From an uncultured Asticcacaulis sp. (GTDB taxonomy: Bacteria; Pseudomonadota; Alphaproteobacteria; Caulobacterales; Caulobacteraceae), in the NCBI GenBank assembly GCA_936940865.1, contig CAKZJB010000224.1, positions 1 through 43,980 on the forward strand: a stretch of DNA of 43,980 nucleotides. Direction: 5' to 3'. The notes below the pieces were generated by a model. That model saw only the letters and a list, made by a program, of their open reading frames with translations. It ran no database searches and was not told the DNA's origin. A program made the translations under genes and the position numbers. Positions within the stretch are counted from its first letter, which is position 1; each line of letters begins with the position of its first letter. Shown here in pieces: positions 9,463 through 18,181 of this stretch.

Positions 9463-9864
9463 TCAGGCGTCGCAGGCGCAGTCGGCGGTATGGCGGTGAA
9501 GGGCGCGAAGTCCGCCATAGTTGACCACATGTGCCCCGGCGACCAGCAGGGCGCCCAGAACGCTCATGGGCGCTTCGACGGGTTCGAGGTCGCGAACGAA
9601 GGCCGCGGCCGCGAGCAGGAGCAGGCCCGCCGCCATGGGCGCCCAGACCTTGAGCTTGCGCCAGCCGCCGGAACGCCACAAGGCCAGCGCACTGAGCGGC
9701 GCGGCGATGCTGACCAGGATCTGGTGCACCAGCTCGTTTTGCGAAAAGATGCCGAGAAAGGGCAGGGCGGCGACCAGGAAGGGCAGGAGCAGGCAATGGA
9801 CGACGCACAGGCCCGAAAGGCCCATCGACGCCAGATCCAGCCATTTCGTCTTCTTCGGGGTCAT
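9463..9864 (-). CDS. MerC-domain membrane protein
   Basis: A 133-aa inner-membrane protein with four predicted helices. The first carries CVVHC, the Cys pair that binds metal in MerC mercury transporters, and the tail HRHTADCACDA adds a His/Cys cluster. No merR, merT, merP or merA genes are nearby. The Zur-like box upstream suggests that it handles zinc rather than mercury. I prefer the ATG at 9864, with GGA 8 nt upstream; an in-frame GTG at 9888 would add 8 residues. Confidence 0.75.
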   Translation of the reverse strand: MTPKKTKWLDLASMGLSGLCVVHCLLLPFLVAALPFLGIFSQNELVHQILVSIAAPLSALALWRSGGWRKLKVWAPMAAGLLLLAAAAFVRDLEPVEAPMSVLGALLVAGAHVVNYGGLRALHRHTADCACDA

Positions 9865-9896
9865 CGCGGGTCCATTGGTTCGGCCCACCCCATGTA

Positions 9897-9911
9897 TGTT
9901 ATAGTGTAACT
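9897..9911 (-). promoter_or_regulatory. Zur-like box upstream of the MerC-domain gene
   Basis: TGTTATAGTGTAACT is a near-palindrome matching the alphaproteobacterial Zur pattern TGTTATAnTATAACA at all but two positions. It lies 32 bp before the MerC-domain start. No zur gene is in the window, so the assignment rests on motif shape. Confidence 0.5.
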
Positions 9912-9948
9912 TTGCGCAAGGGCCGATATATAATAAAAAGTGCTTGCC

Positions 9949-9975
9949 GATTTAGTAATTCAAATTTACTAAATC
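9949..9975 (+). promoter_or_regulatory. Operator palindrome of the mannoside operon
   Basis: A perfect 10-bp inverted repeat, GATTTAGTAA (9949-9958) and TTACTAAATC (9966-9975), has a 7-nt spacer and lies 40 bp before the GH130 start. A TATAAT (9929-9934) lies just upstream, so a repressor bound here would cover the region just after the transcription start. TTAGT/ACTAA arms resemble operators of ROK-family sugar repressors such as XylR; the actual regulator is not in the window. Confidence 0.6.
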
Positions 9976-10015
9976 AAAAAGGCCGCACGCCGGCCGTGAC
10001 CCAGGAAGAGTGTGT

Positions 10016-11212
10016 ATGACCTTCGATCCCCTCGCGCGCCTGTCCGCCCTGCGGGCCGACCATGAAGCGCTGCTGAGCCGCCCCAACGCTCCGCAATCCG
10101 CGACCAACGGTGTTTATCAGCGTTATGTGCATCCGGTCGTAACGGCAGCCCACACGCCGCTGGAATGGCGCTACGACCTCAATCCCGAAACCAATCCGTT
10201 CATGATGGAGCGCCTGGGCGTCAACGCCGCGTTCAATGCCGGCGCCATGCTCTGGAACGGGAAGTATATCGTGATGGTCCGCGTCGAGGGCGACGACCGC
10301 AAGTCCTTCTTCGCCGTCGCCGAAAGCCCGAACGGCGTCGATAATTTCCGCTTCTGGCCGCGCCCCGTCGTCATGCCGCAGACGGAAGACCCCGATACAA
10401 ATGTCTATGACATGCGCCTGACGCGACACGAAGACGGCTGGATCTACGGCCTGTTCTGTACCGAGCGCAAGGACCTGAGCCAGCCCGGCGACCTGTCGGC
10501 GGCGGTGGCGCAATGCGGCATAGCGCGGACAAGAGACCTGGTCGCCTGGGAACGCCTGCCGGACCTGAAGACCAACTCGGGCCAGCAGCGCAATGTCGTG
10601 CTGCACCCCGAATTTATCGACGGCAAGTATGCCCTCTATACCCGCCCGCAGGACGGCTTCATCAGCGTCGGGGCGGGCGGCGGCATCGGCTGGGGGCTGT
10701 GCGACGATATGGCCAATGCGGTCATCGAGCAGGAAACCATCGTCGACAACAAGGCCTATCATACCATCAAGGAAATCAAGAACGGCCAGGGGCCGGCGCC
10801 GATCAGGACAGCGGACGGCTGGCTGCACCTGGCGCATGGCGTGCGCAACACCGCCGCCGGCCTGCGCTATGTCCTCTACATGTTCATGACCGAGCTCGAC
10901 CGGCCGTGGGTCATCAATTATGCCCCCGGCGGCCATTTTATCGCGCCGCAAGGCGAAGAGCGCATCGGCGACGTGTCGAATGTCGCCTTCTCCAACGGCT
11001 GGATCGAGGACCGCGGGCGCGTGTTCATCTATTACGCCTCGTCCGACACGCGTCTGCACGTCGCGACCTCGACCGTGGCGCAACTGGTCGACTACTGCAG
11101 GAATACTCCGCCTGACCCGTTGACCTCGGCGGGATGCGTGCAGCAGCGCCTCGACCTGATTGCCAAAAACGAGGCCTTCATGTCCGCGTCCGCGATGCAG
11201 GGCGCCGTGTGA
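10016..11212 (+). CDS. GH130 4-O-beta-D-mannosyl-D-glucose phosphorylase-like
   Basis: Probably phosphorolyses mannosyl-glucose to alpha-mannose-1-phosphate and glucose in the cytoplasm. The 398-aa length and motifs ([35 protein letters not shown], the C-terminal [12 protein letters not shown]) fit GH130 subfamily 1. The ATG at 10016 has AGGAAG 7 nt upstream, so I prefer it to a GTG two codons earlier. The gene overlaps the epimerase start by one base (TGATG), showing tight coupling. With epimerase and symporter it reconstructs the pathway shown for Bacteroides fragilis: mannobiose import, epimerisation to mannosyl-glucose, then phosphorolysis. Exact linkage specificity is inferred from this context. 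Confidence 0.82.
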   Translation: MTFDPLARLSALRADHEALLSRPNAPQSATNGVYQRYVHPVVTAAHTPLEWRYDLNPETNPFMMERLGVNAAFNAGAMLWNGKYIVMVRVEGDDRKSFFAVAESPNGVDNFRFWPRPVVMPQTEDPDTNVYDMRLTRHEDGWIYGLFCTERKDLSQPGDLSAAVAQCGIARTRDLVAWERLPDLKTNSGQQRNVVLHPEFIDGKYALYTRPQDGFISVGAGGGIGWGLCDDMANAVIEQETIVDNKAYHTIKEIKNGQGPAPIRTADGWLHLAHGVRNTAAGLRYVLYMFMTELDRPWVINYAPGGHFIAPQGEERIGDVSNVAFSNGWIEDRGRVFIYYASSDTRLHVATSTVAQLVDYCRNTPPDPLTSAGCVQQRLDLIAKNEAFMSASAMQGAV

Positions 11213-12426
11213 TGCCGCAGACGGAAGCCGTCCGACGGCTGCGCCAGGAGGCGAAGGCGGAGGCAAAGCACATTCTGCAGTGGTGGCGTATGCATTTGCC
11301 GGATGCCGGCGAAGGCTTCCATGGCGAGATCGACGCCGAGGGCCGGCCGGTGCCCGAAGCGCCGCGCAGCGTCATTCTTTACACGCGCATGCTGTGGTTC
11401 TTCTCGGCCATGGCGACCTGGCTGAAGTCCGATGAAGCCCTGGTCCTGGCGCACCGCGCCGCCGGCTATATCCGCAAGCACTTCGTCGATCCCGACCATG
11501 GCGGCCTGTACTGGCTGCTCGACCATCGCGGCCAGGTGATCGACGCCAAGAAGCAGGGCTACGCACAGGCCTTCGGCATATATGCCTTTGCCGAGTATGT
11601 CCGCGCCACGGGCGACCCCGGCGCCCTGGCCATGGCGCGCCAGTTGCAACGCGATATCGAGGAGAGGCTATGGGAGCCTCTGCACGGCGGCTATATCGAG
11701 GCGATGAGCGCCTATTGGCGGGACCCGGCCGACCAGCGCCTGTCGGACAAGGATGCCGATTGTCCGAAGACGATGAACACGCATCTGCACGTGCTCGAGG
11801 CCTATACCTTGCTGCATCGCGTGGCGCCGGACGAGGTGAGCAACGCGGCGCTGTACCGCGCGCTCGACGTCTTTGCGGAACGCTTTGCCGGCGGGTCGGC
11901 CCGGCATGAGAATCGTCATCTGCGTTTGTTCTATGAGATGGACTGGACCGACCGGACCGCCGCCGTCTCCTACGGGCACGATGTCGAGGCCAGCTGGCTG
12001 ATGTGGGAAGCCGCCGAGGTGCTGCACGATCGTGACATGATGGCGCGGGTGCGGCCGCTGGTGCTGGGCCTTGCGGACGCGGCGCTCAAGAACGGTTTCA
12101 ACGGTCGTGGCGGCCTGGCGTACGAGCGCCGTTTTGACGGTCATCTCGACCCCGACGGCGAATGGTGGGGCCAGGCAGAAGGCATGATCGGCTTCGTCAA
12201 CGCCTGGCGGATGACGGGAGAACCCGGATATCTCGACGCGGCCGTCGGTCTGTGGGAGTATCTGAAGGCGCAATACAAGGCCGGCAGCGGCGGGGAGTGG
12301 ACCTGGTACGGCGCCGATGCCGGACGTCCGCCTGTCGGCCTGGCCGGACAATGGAAGTGTCCGTATCACAATGGCCGGGCGATGATCGAACTGGATCACA
12401 GGCTGAAAAGAACAAGAGCTGCCTGA
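11212..12426 (+). CDS. Cellobiose/mannobiose 2-epimerase (AGE family)
   Basis: Converts the reducing-end sugar of beta-1,4 disaccharides at C2, here probably beta-1,4-mannobiose to mannosyl-glucose. The 404-aa protein shows the (alpha/alpha)6-barrel AGE pattern with YTRMLWFFSAMA, DHGGLYWLLDHRG, KQGYAQAFGIYAFAEYVRAT, MNTHLHVLEAYT, SYGHDVEASWLMWEAA and a C-terminal KCPYHNGRAMIELDHRL. These conserved Arg, His and Trp positions occur in cellobiose 2-epimerases. The start is the ATG that overlaps the GH130 stop; the longer frame upstream runs inside GH130 and is not real. N-acylglucosamine epimerase activity is the main alternative, but the neighbours favour mannobiose. Confidence 0.85.
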   Translation: MPQTEAVRRLRQEAKAEAKHILQWWRMHLPDAGEGFHGEIDAEGRPVPEAPRSVILYTRMLWFFSAMATWLKSDEALVLAHRAAGYIRKHFVDPDHGGLYWLLDHRGQVIDAKKQGYAQAFGIYAFAEYVRATGDPGALAMARQLQRDIEERLWEPLHGGYIEAMSAYWRDPADQRLSDKDADCPKTMNTHLHVLEAYTLLHRVAPDEVSNAALYRALDVFAERFAGGSARHENRHLRLFYEMDWTDRTAAVSYGHDVEASWLMWEAAEVLHDRDMMARVRPLVLGLADAALKNGFNGRGGLAYERRFDGHLDPDGEWWGQAEGMIGFVNAWRMTGEPGYLDAAVGLWEYLKAQYKAGSGGEWTWYGADAGRPPVGLAGQWKCPYHNGRAMIELDHRLKRTRAA

Positions 12427-12468
12427 GGCGGCGATAACAATGATAAAAAAGACATTGGGGAAACGAAG

Positions 12469-14358
12469 ATGAACCTGCAACCGATCGATCTGGCCATAGT
12501 CGGCGGCTACGTGCTGCTGACCATCGGCCTCGGCTTCTGGGTGTCGAAACTGTCGTCGAAGAGCCTGTCGAGCTACTTCCTGGCGGGCAACAAGCTGCCG
12601 TGGTGGATCCTGGGCCTGTCGAACGCGTCGGGCATGTTCGACGTCGGCGGCACCATGTGGATGGTCGGGCTTCTGGTCGTCTACGGCCTGAAGTCGGTCT
12701 TCATTCCCTGGCTGTGGCCGGTGTTCAACCAGATCTTCCTCATGGCCTTCCTGGCCGTGTGGCTGAGGCGTTCGGGCAAGCTGACCGGCGCGGAATGGAT
12801 GACCTTCCGCTTCGGGGACGGCGCCGGAGCGCGCGCCTCGCACCTGATCAATGTCGTTTTCGCGCTGATCATGGTCGTCGGCATGCTGGCCTTCGGGTTC
12901 CTGGGCATCGGCAAGCTGGTCGCCGAATTCAGCCCATGGAAGCTGTCGGCCGATCCGCTGGTCAACGACAAGCTCTATGGCCTGATCGTCGTCGGCCTGA
13001 CGACTCTCTATTCGGTCAAGGGCGGCATGTATTCGGTGGTTATGACCGAGGTTCTGCAGTTCTTCATCAAACTTGTGGTGTGCATCGCCATCGGCTGGAT
13101 CGCCTGGTCGACCGTGTCGGCCGACATGATCCACGCCGCCGTGCCGAAGGGCTGGGACAATATCCTGTTCGGCTGGAAGCTCGATCTCGACTGGGCGGGC
13201 GTCGGCGCCGCCGCCAGGCCGGAAAACAAGGTGGTGGCGCAGTCGGCCGTCGCGACCATCGCCAGCGAAGGCCACTCCTATTTCGCCCTCTTCATGGGGC
13301 TGATGACCTTCCAGGGCATCTTCAAGGCCCTGGCCGGGCCGGCGCCCAATTACGACATGCAGCGCCTGCTGTCGGCCAAGTCGCCGTCGGAAGCGGCCAA
13401 GGTGTCGGGCTTCGTCAATCTTGTCCTGCTCTTCCCGCGCTATTTGATGATCGCCGGCATGGCGGTTCTGGCGGTCGTCTTCATCGGCCCGGAATGGACG
13501 CGCATGCAGGCCGAGGCCGTCGCCGCCGGCAAGCCGTTCAGCGGCGATTTCGACGCCATCCTGCCGTGGGTGGTGCATAAATTCCTGCCGCCGGGCCTGC
13601 TGGGCCTGACCCTGGCGGGCCTGCTGTCGGCCTTCATGGCGACCTATTCGGCCTCGCTCAATGCGGCTCCGGCCTATGTGGTCAACGACATCTACAAGAA
13701 GTACTTCAACCCCAACGCCGAACAGAAGACCTATGTGCGGCTGTCCTACCTGACCTCGTTCCTGTTCGCCGTCATCGCCGCGGCGATCGGCTGGCAGCTC
13801 AAGTCGTTCAATGAGATCATCTCGTGGATCACCACGGGCCTCTACGGCGGCTACACGGTGGCCAACGTCGTCAAATGGTATTGGTGGCGGTTGAACGGCA
13901 CGGGTTACGCGGCGTCGATGGCGCTGGGCGTCGTCGCGGCCATGGCGATGACGATCTACAAGGACCCGGCCGGCAATCCGATCGACGGCCTCGCCGCCTT
14001 CCCCTGGCTGTTCGCCGCCCTGGTGGTGGTGGCGGTCGTGGGCTCGTACCTGACCAAGCCCACCGACATGGAAACGCTGAAGGCCTTTTATAAAAAGACG
14101 CGGCCGTGGGGACTGTGGGGCCCGGTCTATCGCGCGCTCAAGGCCGACGAGCCCGATGTCCAGCCCAATCGCGACTTCGGCATCGACATGGTCAATGTCG
14201 TGGTCGGCGTCGTGTGGCAGACGGCCTTGACCGCGTCGGCCATCTTCCTGATCATCCATTCGATGGAGAAGTTCTACATCACGGCGGGCCTGGCCCTGGC
14301 GTGCACCGTGTTCCTCAAGTTCAGCCTGTGGGACCGTTTGCGGGATGAACCGAAGTAG
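12469..14358 (+). CDS. Sodium:solute symporter (SSS family), probable mannobiose importer
   Basis: A 629-aa inner-membrane symporter with about 13-14 helices. SSS features include the N-terminal YFLAGNKLPWWILGLSNASG loop, a long discontinuous-helix core and the LAGLLSAFMATYSASLNAAP segment that contributes to the sodium site. It is longer than typical 500-aa members because of a C-terminal extension with a further helix. It lies 42 bp after the epimerase, preceded by GGGGAAA. In B. fragilis a cation symporter (ManB) occupies the same place in the mannan pathway, so mannobiose or a related disaccharide is the likely cargo (inference). Confidence 0.85.
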   Translation: MNLQPIDLAIVGGYVLLTIGLGFWVSKLSSKSLSSYFLAGNKLPWWILGLSNASGMFDVGGTMWMVGLLVVYGLKSVFIPWLWPVFNQIFLMAFLAVWLRRSGKLTGAEWMTFRFGDGAGARASHLINVVFALIMVVGMLAFGFLGIGKLVAEFSPWKLSADPLVNDKLYGLIVVGLTTLYSVKGGMYSVVMTEVLQFFIKLVVCIAIGWIAWSTVSADMIHAAVPKGWDNILFGWKLDLDWAGVGAAARPENKVVAQSAVATIASEGHSYFALFMGLMTFQGIFKALAGPAPNYDMQRLLSAKSPSEAAKVSGFVNLVLLFPRYLMIAGMAVLAVVFIGPEWTRMQAEAVAAGKPFSGDFDAILPWVVHKFLPPGLLGLTLAGLLSAFMATYSASLNAAPAYVVNDIYKKYFNPNAEQKTYVRLSYLTSFLFAVIAAAIGWQLKSFNEIISWITTGLYGGYTVANVVKWYWWRLNGTGYAASMALGVVAAMAMTIYKDPAGNPIDGLAAFPWLFAALVVVAVVGSYLTKPTDMETLKAFYKKTRPWGLWGPVYRALKADEPDVQPNRDFGIDMVNVVVGVVWQTALTASAIFLIIHSMEKFYITAGLALACTVFLKFSLWDRLRDEPK

Positions 14359-14361
14359 GCG

Positions 14362-15180
14362 CTACTCGCTCTTCACATACGGCTTGATCGCGGCGTCCTG
14401 CGACGCCCAAAGATCGACCGCCAGCTTGCCGAAATAGGCGGAGCCCTTGGCGCTCAGGTGCGTATAGTCGAAGCCCTGGTGCGACGCCGTCGTGCCCTGC
14501 GACGCGTCGGTGAAGACCGCCGGCACCGAGGTGCCCGACGCTTCGGTGTCGAGCACATTCTGCGGAATCGGATCGCCGGCCATGCGGTTGGCCGCGACCG
14601 GTCCCATGGCCTGGACGGCCTTCTGGGTGGCGTCATAAAAATCGACGACCTCCCAGCCCTTGTCACGGGCGACCAGCTTGACCGCGGTCGACCATGGCAG
14701 CAGGTCAGGGCGCAGCTTGCCATCCTTGAACCAGCGCTGCGTCAGCGGCGTCACGAAGATCGGCGTGGCGCCGGCGGCCTGGATGTCGACGCCATACTGG
14801 CGCATGTTGAGCGGGAATTCGGTGACGATGTCGGTATGGCGCTCGGGCTTGGGCGAGCCGTCATTGTGGCCGAAGCCGATCCACACATAGGTCTTCGCAT
14901 AGGCCTTGTTGTCGCGGATCTCAGCCAACGCTTTGTCCCACAGGCCCTCGACGCGATAGCTCTTGGAAGAACGGCCGCCGCGCGCCAGGTTGACGCAGGT
15001 CACCTCGGGCTTGAATTGTGCGCAGAAACCCGTGCCGTAGCCCGACTTTTCGGTCATGGTCGAATCGCCGACCATGATGACGCGGATGGGCTTCAGCGTT
15101 TCAGCGTGCGCCGAGGCGGCACAGGTGAGAGCGGTACAGGCGAGAGCGGCAAGGGCGACGGCAATACGGCGAAACGGCAT
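14362..15180 (-). CDS. Secreted SGNH/CE12-like acetylesterase
   Basis: Probable periplasmic deacetylase of the rhamnogalacturonan-acetylesterase (CE12) type. The 272-aa product has a signal peptide ending near ASAHA. It has the SGNH blocks in order: block I VGDSTMT (nucleophile Ser), block II LARGGRSSKSY (Gly), block III FGHNDGS (Asn) and block V DYTHLSAKG (Asp/His). The ATG at 15180 has GGAGG 5 nt upstream; a GTG four codons earlier is in frame but is itself part of the SD region. It is convergent with the symporter, their stops 3 bp apart. Removal of acetyl groups from oligosaccharides before import is a plausible role. Confidence 0.82.
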   Translation of the reverse strand: MPFRRIAVALAALACTALTCAASAHAETLKPIRVIMVGDSTMTEKSGYGTGFCAQFKPEVTCVNLARGGRSSKSYRVEGLWDKALAEIRDNKAYAKTYVWIGFGHNDGSPKPERHTDIVTEFPLNMRQYGVDIQAAGATPIFVTPLTQRWFKDGKLRPDLLPWSTAVKLVARDKGWEVVDFYDATQKAVQAMGPVAANRMAGDPIPQNVLDTEASGTSVPAVFTDASQGTTASHQGFDYTHLSAKGSAYFGKLAVDLWASQDAAIKPYVKSE

Positions 15181-15306
15181 TAATCCCTCCACATTATGGG
15201 TTATCCATTCACATTATACGACGACGCCGGAGAAGTCTGTCGCAAAATTCCCCGCTCTGCTTGACCTGAACTGTAACAGGTCTATTTACGGATAATGGAG
15301 GCCCCC

Positions 15307-15972
15307 ATGAAGATCGAGATCTGGTCAGACGTCATCTGTCCCTTCTGCTATATCGGCAAGACTCAGCTGGAGGCGGCCCTGGCCGAAACCGGCGTCAAGG
15401 CCGAGATCGAGCATCGCGCGTTTCGCCTGATGCCGGGCGAGACGCCCTACCCGATCGAGGAGATGTTTGCGCGCCGTTACGGCCAGTCGCCCGAGCAGGC
15501 GAAGGCGTCGATGCGCAATGTCGAGGCCATGGCGGCAGACCAGGGGCTGGAGTTCCACATTCCCGGGACGAAGGCCGGGGATACGACCGACGCGCACAGG
15601 CTGCTGATCCTGGCGGGTGACCGCGGCGTGCAGATCGAGCTGTTGAACGCGCTCTATAAGGCCTATTTCACCGATGGCCGCGATGTCTTCGATCGCGATG
15701 TCCTGGTGGCCATTGCCGAAAAGGCCGGCCTTGATCGCGCCGAGGCTGAAAAAGCCCTCGACTCGGAGGAACTGAAGGCGCGCGTCGCCGCCGACCAGCG
15801 CACAGCCGAAACCTTCGGCGTACGCGGCGTGCCCTTCGTCGTCATCGACCGCAAGGTGGCGGTTTCCGGGGCGCAAGGCACGGCCAATTTCGTCAAGGCG
15901 CTGAGGACCGCGGAACCCTCGCCACCGGCCGATGGTGCCTCCTGTGACATAAATGGCTGCGACCCCGCATAA
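15307..15972 (+). CDS. DsbA-family (FrnE-like) thioredoxin-fold oxidoreductase
   Basis: A 221-aa cytoplasmic protein with no signal peptide. It has a CPFC motif (Cys11-Cys14) right after the first strand MKIEIWSDV, a helical insertion and a cis-Pro loop GVRGVPFVVI near 175. This matches the FrnE/DsbA-like group, described in Deinococcus as a cytosolic disulfide isomerase. The C-terminus has an extra Cys pair (ASCDINGCDPA), as FrnE-type proteins can have. GGAGG 5 nt before the ATG at 15307 favours it over an ATG at 15295. It is 83 bp from the Atm1 homologue, which may also act on thiol compounds. Confidence 0.8.
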   Translation: MKIEIWSDVICPFCYIGKTQLEAALAETGVKAEIEHRAFRLMPGETPYPIEEMFARRYGQSPEQAKASMRNVEAMAADQGLEFHIPGTKAGDTTDAHRLLILAGDRGVQIELLNALYKAYFTDGRDVFDRDVLVAIAEKAGLDRAEAEKALDSEELKARVAADQRTAETFGVRGVPFVVIDRKVAVSGAQGTANFVKALRTAEPSPPADGASCDINGCDPA

Positions 15973-16055
15973 AATTCACCAATCCGATTGGCGTCGGGAG
16001 CGGCGCGCCCTATATAGGGCCGAACCGATACGATATATCCCGAAAGCCGAGTTTG

Positions 16056-17933
16056 ATGAGCGCGCCCCAGACCACCACCCAGACTGCGCCCCTGCCGAAA
16101 CCCGAACCCAAGCTGAAAGATACCCTGGCCTTCCTGACGCCCTACCTGTGGCCGAAGGACCGAGCCGACCTGCGCGGCCAGGTCGTCCTGGCGCTTCTGG
16201 CCATGCTGGTGGGCAAGCTGCTGACGGCGCTGACGCCGTTGACGCTGAAATGGGCGACCAACGCCTTTGCCGGCAAGGTGCCGGCGCTCGCGCATCCGAC
16301 CTGGTGGACGCTATTGATCGGCATGCCGATTGCCATGGTCGCGGCCTACGGCATCGTCCGCATCCTGTTCAACATCTTCAACAATGTCCGCGACGCCCTT
16401 TTCGCCGCCGTCGGGCAGCATGCCGTGCGCGGCCTGGCCAACCGCGCCTTCGTCCATCTGCATAACCTGTCGCTGCGCTTCCACCTGCAGCGCCGTACCG
16501 GCGGGCTGTCGCGCGTCATAGAGCGTGGCAAGAGCGGTATCGAAACCATTATTCGCCTGACCATGATGGTCGGTATCCCGACCGTGGTCGAATTCGTCCT
16601 GACTGCCGTGATCATCGCCGCCCAGTTCAGCCTGTGGTACGTGGTCGTTGTTGCCGTCACCGTCGTTCTCTATGTCTGGTTCTCGATCGTGGCGTCGAAC
16701 TGGCGCATCGCTATCCGCAAGGACATGAACGATGCCGACTCCGATTCGATGTCGAAGGCCGTCGACTCGCTGCTCAACTTCGAAACCGTCAAATATTTTG
16801 GCAACGAAAAGCACGAATCGGACCGCTATAACCGCGCCACCGCCAAGTACGAACAGGCGGCGATCAAGACGTACATGTCGCTGGCCTGGCTCAATATCGG
16901 CCAGGCGCTGATCTTCGGCGCCGGCATGACGGTCGTGCTGGTCATGTCGGCCTATGAGGTCGTCCACGGCACCAAGACGATCGGCCACCTGATGATGGTC
17001 AACACCTACATGCTGCAACTGGCCATCCCGTTGAACTTCATCGGCACGCTGTACCGAGAAATCTCGGTGGGCCTGATCGACATGGATGCCATGTTCAAGC
17101 TGCTCGACGAGCCGCAGGAAGTGGTCGACGCCCCGGAAGCCCGGGAATTGCAGGTCGAAAACGGCGCCGTGGTCTTCAAGGACGTCCACTTCTCGTACGA
17201 TCCCGACCGTCCGATCCTGAAGGGGGTCAGCTTCGAGGTCCCGGCCGGCAAGACCGTCGCCATCGTCGGCCCGTCGGGCGCCGGCAAGTCGACCATTTCG
17301 CGCCTGTTGTTCCGTTTCTACGACGTCAAGGGCGGTTCGATCGAGATCGACGGCCAGGACATCCGCGGCGTCAGCCAGTCGTCCCTGCGCCGTGCTATCG
17401 GCATGGTGCCGCAGGACACGGTGCTGTTCAACGACACGATCGCCTACAATATCGGCTACGGCAAGTTCGGCGCCACGCGCGAGGAGATAGAGGACGCCGC
17501 CGAGCGCGCCCAGATCGCCGGCTTTATCGGTACCCTGAGCAAGGGCTATGATACCGAGGTCGGTGAGCGCGGACTGAAGCTGTCGGGGGGGGAAAAGCAG
17601 CGCGTGGCCATTGCGCGAACGCTCTTGAAGTCGCCGCCGATCCTGATCCTCGACGAAGCGACCTCGGCGCTCGATACCCATACCGAACGCGAAATCCAGG
17701 CCTCGCTCGACGACGTGTCGAAGAATCGCACGACCCTGGTCATCGCCCACCGCCTGTCGACCGTGGTCGGCGCGGACGAGATCCTGGTGCTCAAGGACGG
17801 GGTCGTGGCCGAGCGCGGCAAGCACCATCAGCTGATGCGCCTGGGCGGCCTCTATTATTCCATGTGGGAACGCCAGCGCGCCGCCGACGAGGCCCGCGAA
17901 AACCTGGCCAAGGTCGTCGCCGAAGTCGAATAG
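16056..17933 (+). CDS. Atm1/ABCB7-type ABC exporter
   Basis: A 625-aa half-transporter that acts as a homodimer in the inner membrane. It has six helices in residues 40-340, followed by an ATPase domain with Walker A GPSGAGKST, signature LSGGEKQRVAIART, Walker B ILILDEATSALD and the H-loop IAHRLST. The NYNRATAKYEQAAIKTYMSLAWLN and MVNTYMLQLAIPLNFIGTLYRE regions resemble Novosphingobium NaAtm1, a glutathione-derivative exporter linked to heavy-metal tolerance. The ATG at 16056 is one codon after a TTG; the upstream site is weak. It ends in a 16-bp-stem terminator. Export of glutathione or polysulfide species is inferred from the family. Confidence 0.88.
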   Translation: MSAPQTTTQTAPLPKPEPKLKDTLAFLTPYLWPKDRADLRGQVVLALLAMLVGKLLTALTPLTLKWATNAFAGKVPALAHPTWWTLLIGMPIAMVAAYGIVRILFNIFNNVRDALFAAVGQHAVRGLANRAFVHLHNLSLRFHLQRRTGGLSRVIERGKSGIETIIRLTMMVGIPTVVEFVLTAVIIAAQFSLWYVVVVAVTVVLYVWFSIVASNWRIAIRKDMNDADSDSMSKAVDSLLNFETVKYFGNEKHESDRYNRATAKYEQAAIKTYMSLAWLNIGQALIFGAGMTVVLVMSAYEVVHGTKTIGHLMMVNTYMLQLAIPLNFIGTLYREISVGLIDMDAMFKLLDEPQEVVDAPEARELQVENGAVVFKDVHFSYDPDRPILKGVSFEVPAGKTVAIVGPSGAGKSTISRLLFRFYDVKGGSIEIDGQDIRGVSQSSLRRAIGMVPQDTVLFNDTIAYNIGYGKFGATREEIEDAAERAQIAGFIGTLSKGYDTEVGERGLKLSGGEKQRVAIARTLLKSPPILILDEATSALDTHTEREIQASLDDVSKNRTTLVIAHRLSTVVGADEILVLKDGVVAERGKHHQLMRLGGLYYSMWERQRAADEARENLAKVVAEVE

Positions 17934-17975
17934 CGAATACAACGGTCATAGGAATGACCGTTGTATTCGTTTTTT
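17934..17975 (+). terminator. Intrinsic terminator of the Atm1-type gene
   Basis: A perfect 16-bp stem (17934-17949 with 17954-17969), a 4-nt loop and six T begin immediately after the stop codon. It is the longest perfect terminator stem in the window. Confidence 0.95.
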
Positions 17976-17997
17976 CAGCCCAAGCGCCGCATGGCTC

Positions 17998-18156
17998 CTC
18001 GCCCAGCGAAGCGCTTCCGCTTCGCTGCTTGAGCGCAAAGCCTCGGGCGCGCAGTCGCGCTTGCCAACGGCGATCGAGTCGGGGAGCAATCGCCGTTGGA
18101 CCGCACTTCAAAAACGCAACAGGCGCGCCACCCGGGATGTGGCGCGCCTGTTTTTG
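17998..18156 (+). other. Run of hairpins ending in a plus-strand terminator
   Basis: Three stems follow one another: AGCGAAGCG/CGCTTCGCT (18004-18025), CCAACGGCGAT/ATCGCCGTTGG (18064-18099), and a perfect 13-bp stem (18119-18131 with 18139-18151) followed by TTTTT on the plus strand. Transcription from atm1 should already have stopped at 17975, so the last terminator has no obvious upstream gene. This may be an unannotated small RNA or a remnant of dispersed palindromes. The last stem could also slow transcription of the opposing lipoprotein gene. Confidence 0.35.
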
Positions 18157-18181
18157 TCTTCGCCGGAGTTGGCGAAGCGGA

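Noticed and set aside
9463-9864. Mercury-resistance locus
   Set aside because: Only the MerC-type domain is present; no merR, merT, merP or merA, and the upstream motif looks like a zinc regulator site.
11668-14259. 863-codon open frame on the minus strand opposite the epimerase and symporter
   Set aside because: It lies opposite two well-supported genes, reads as low-complexity Arg/Gly/Asp/His/Gln sequence and results from the strong third-position GC bias of those genes.
16311-17942. 543-codon minus-strand frame opposite the Atm1-type gene
   Set aside because: It is antisense to a conserved ABC exporter and reads as Asp/His/Arg-rich shadow sequence; it contains the exporter terminator.
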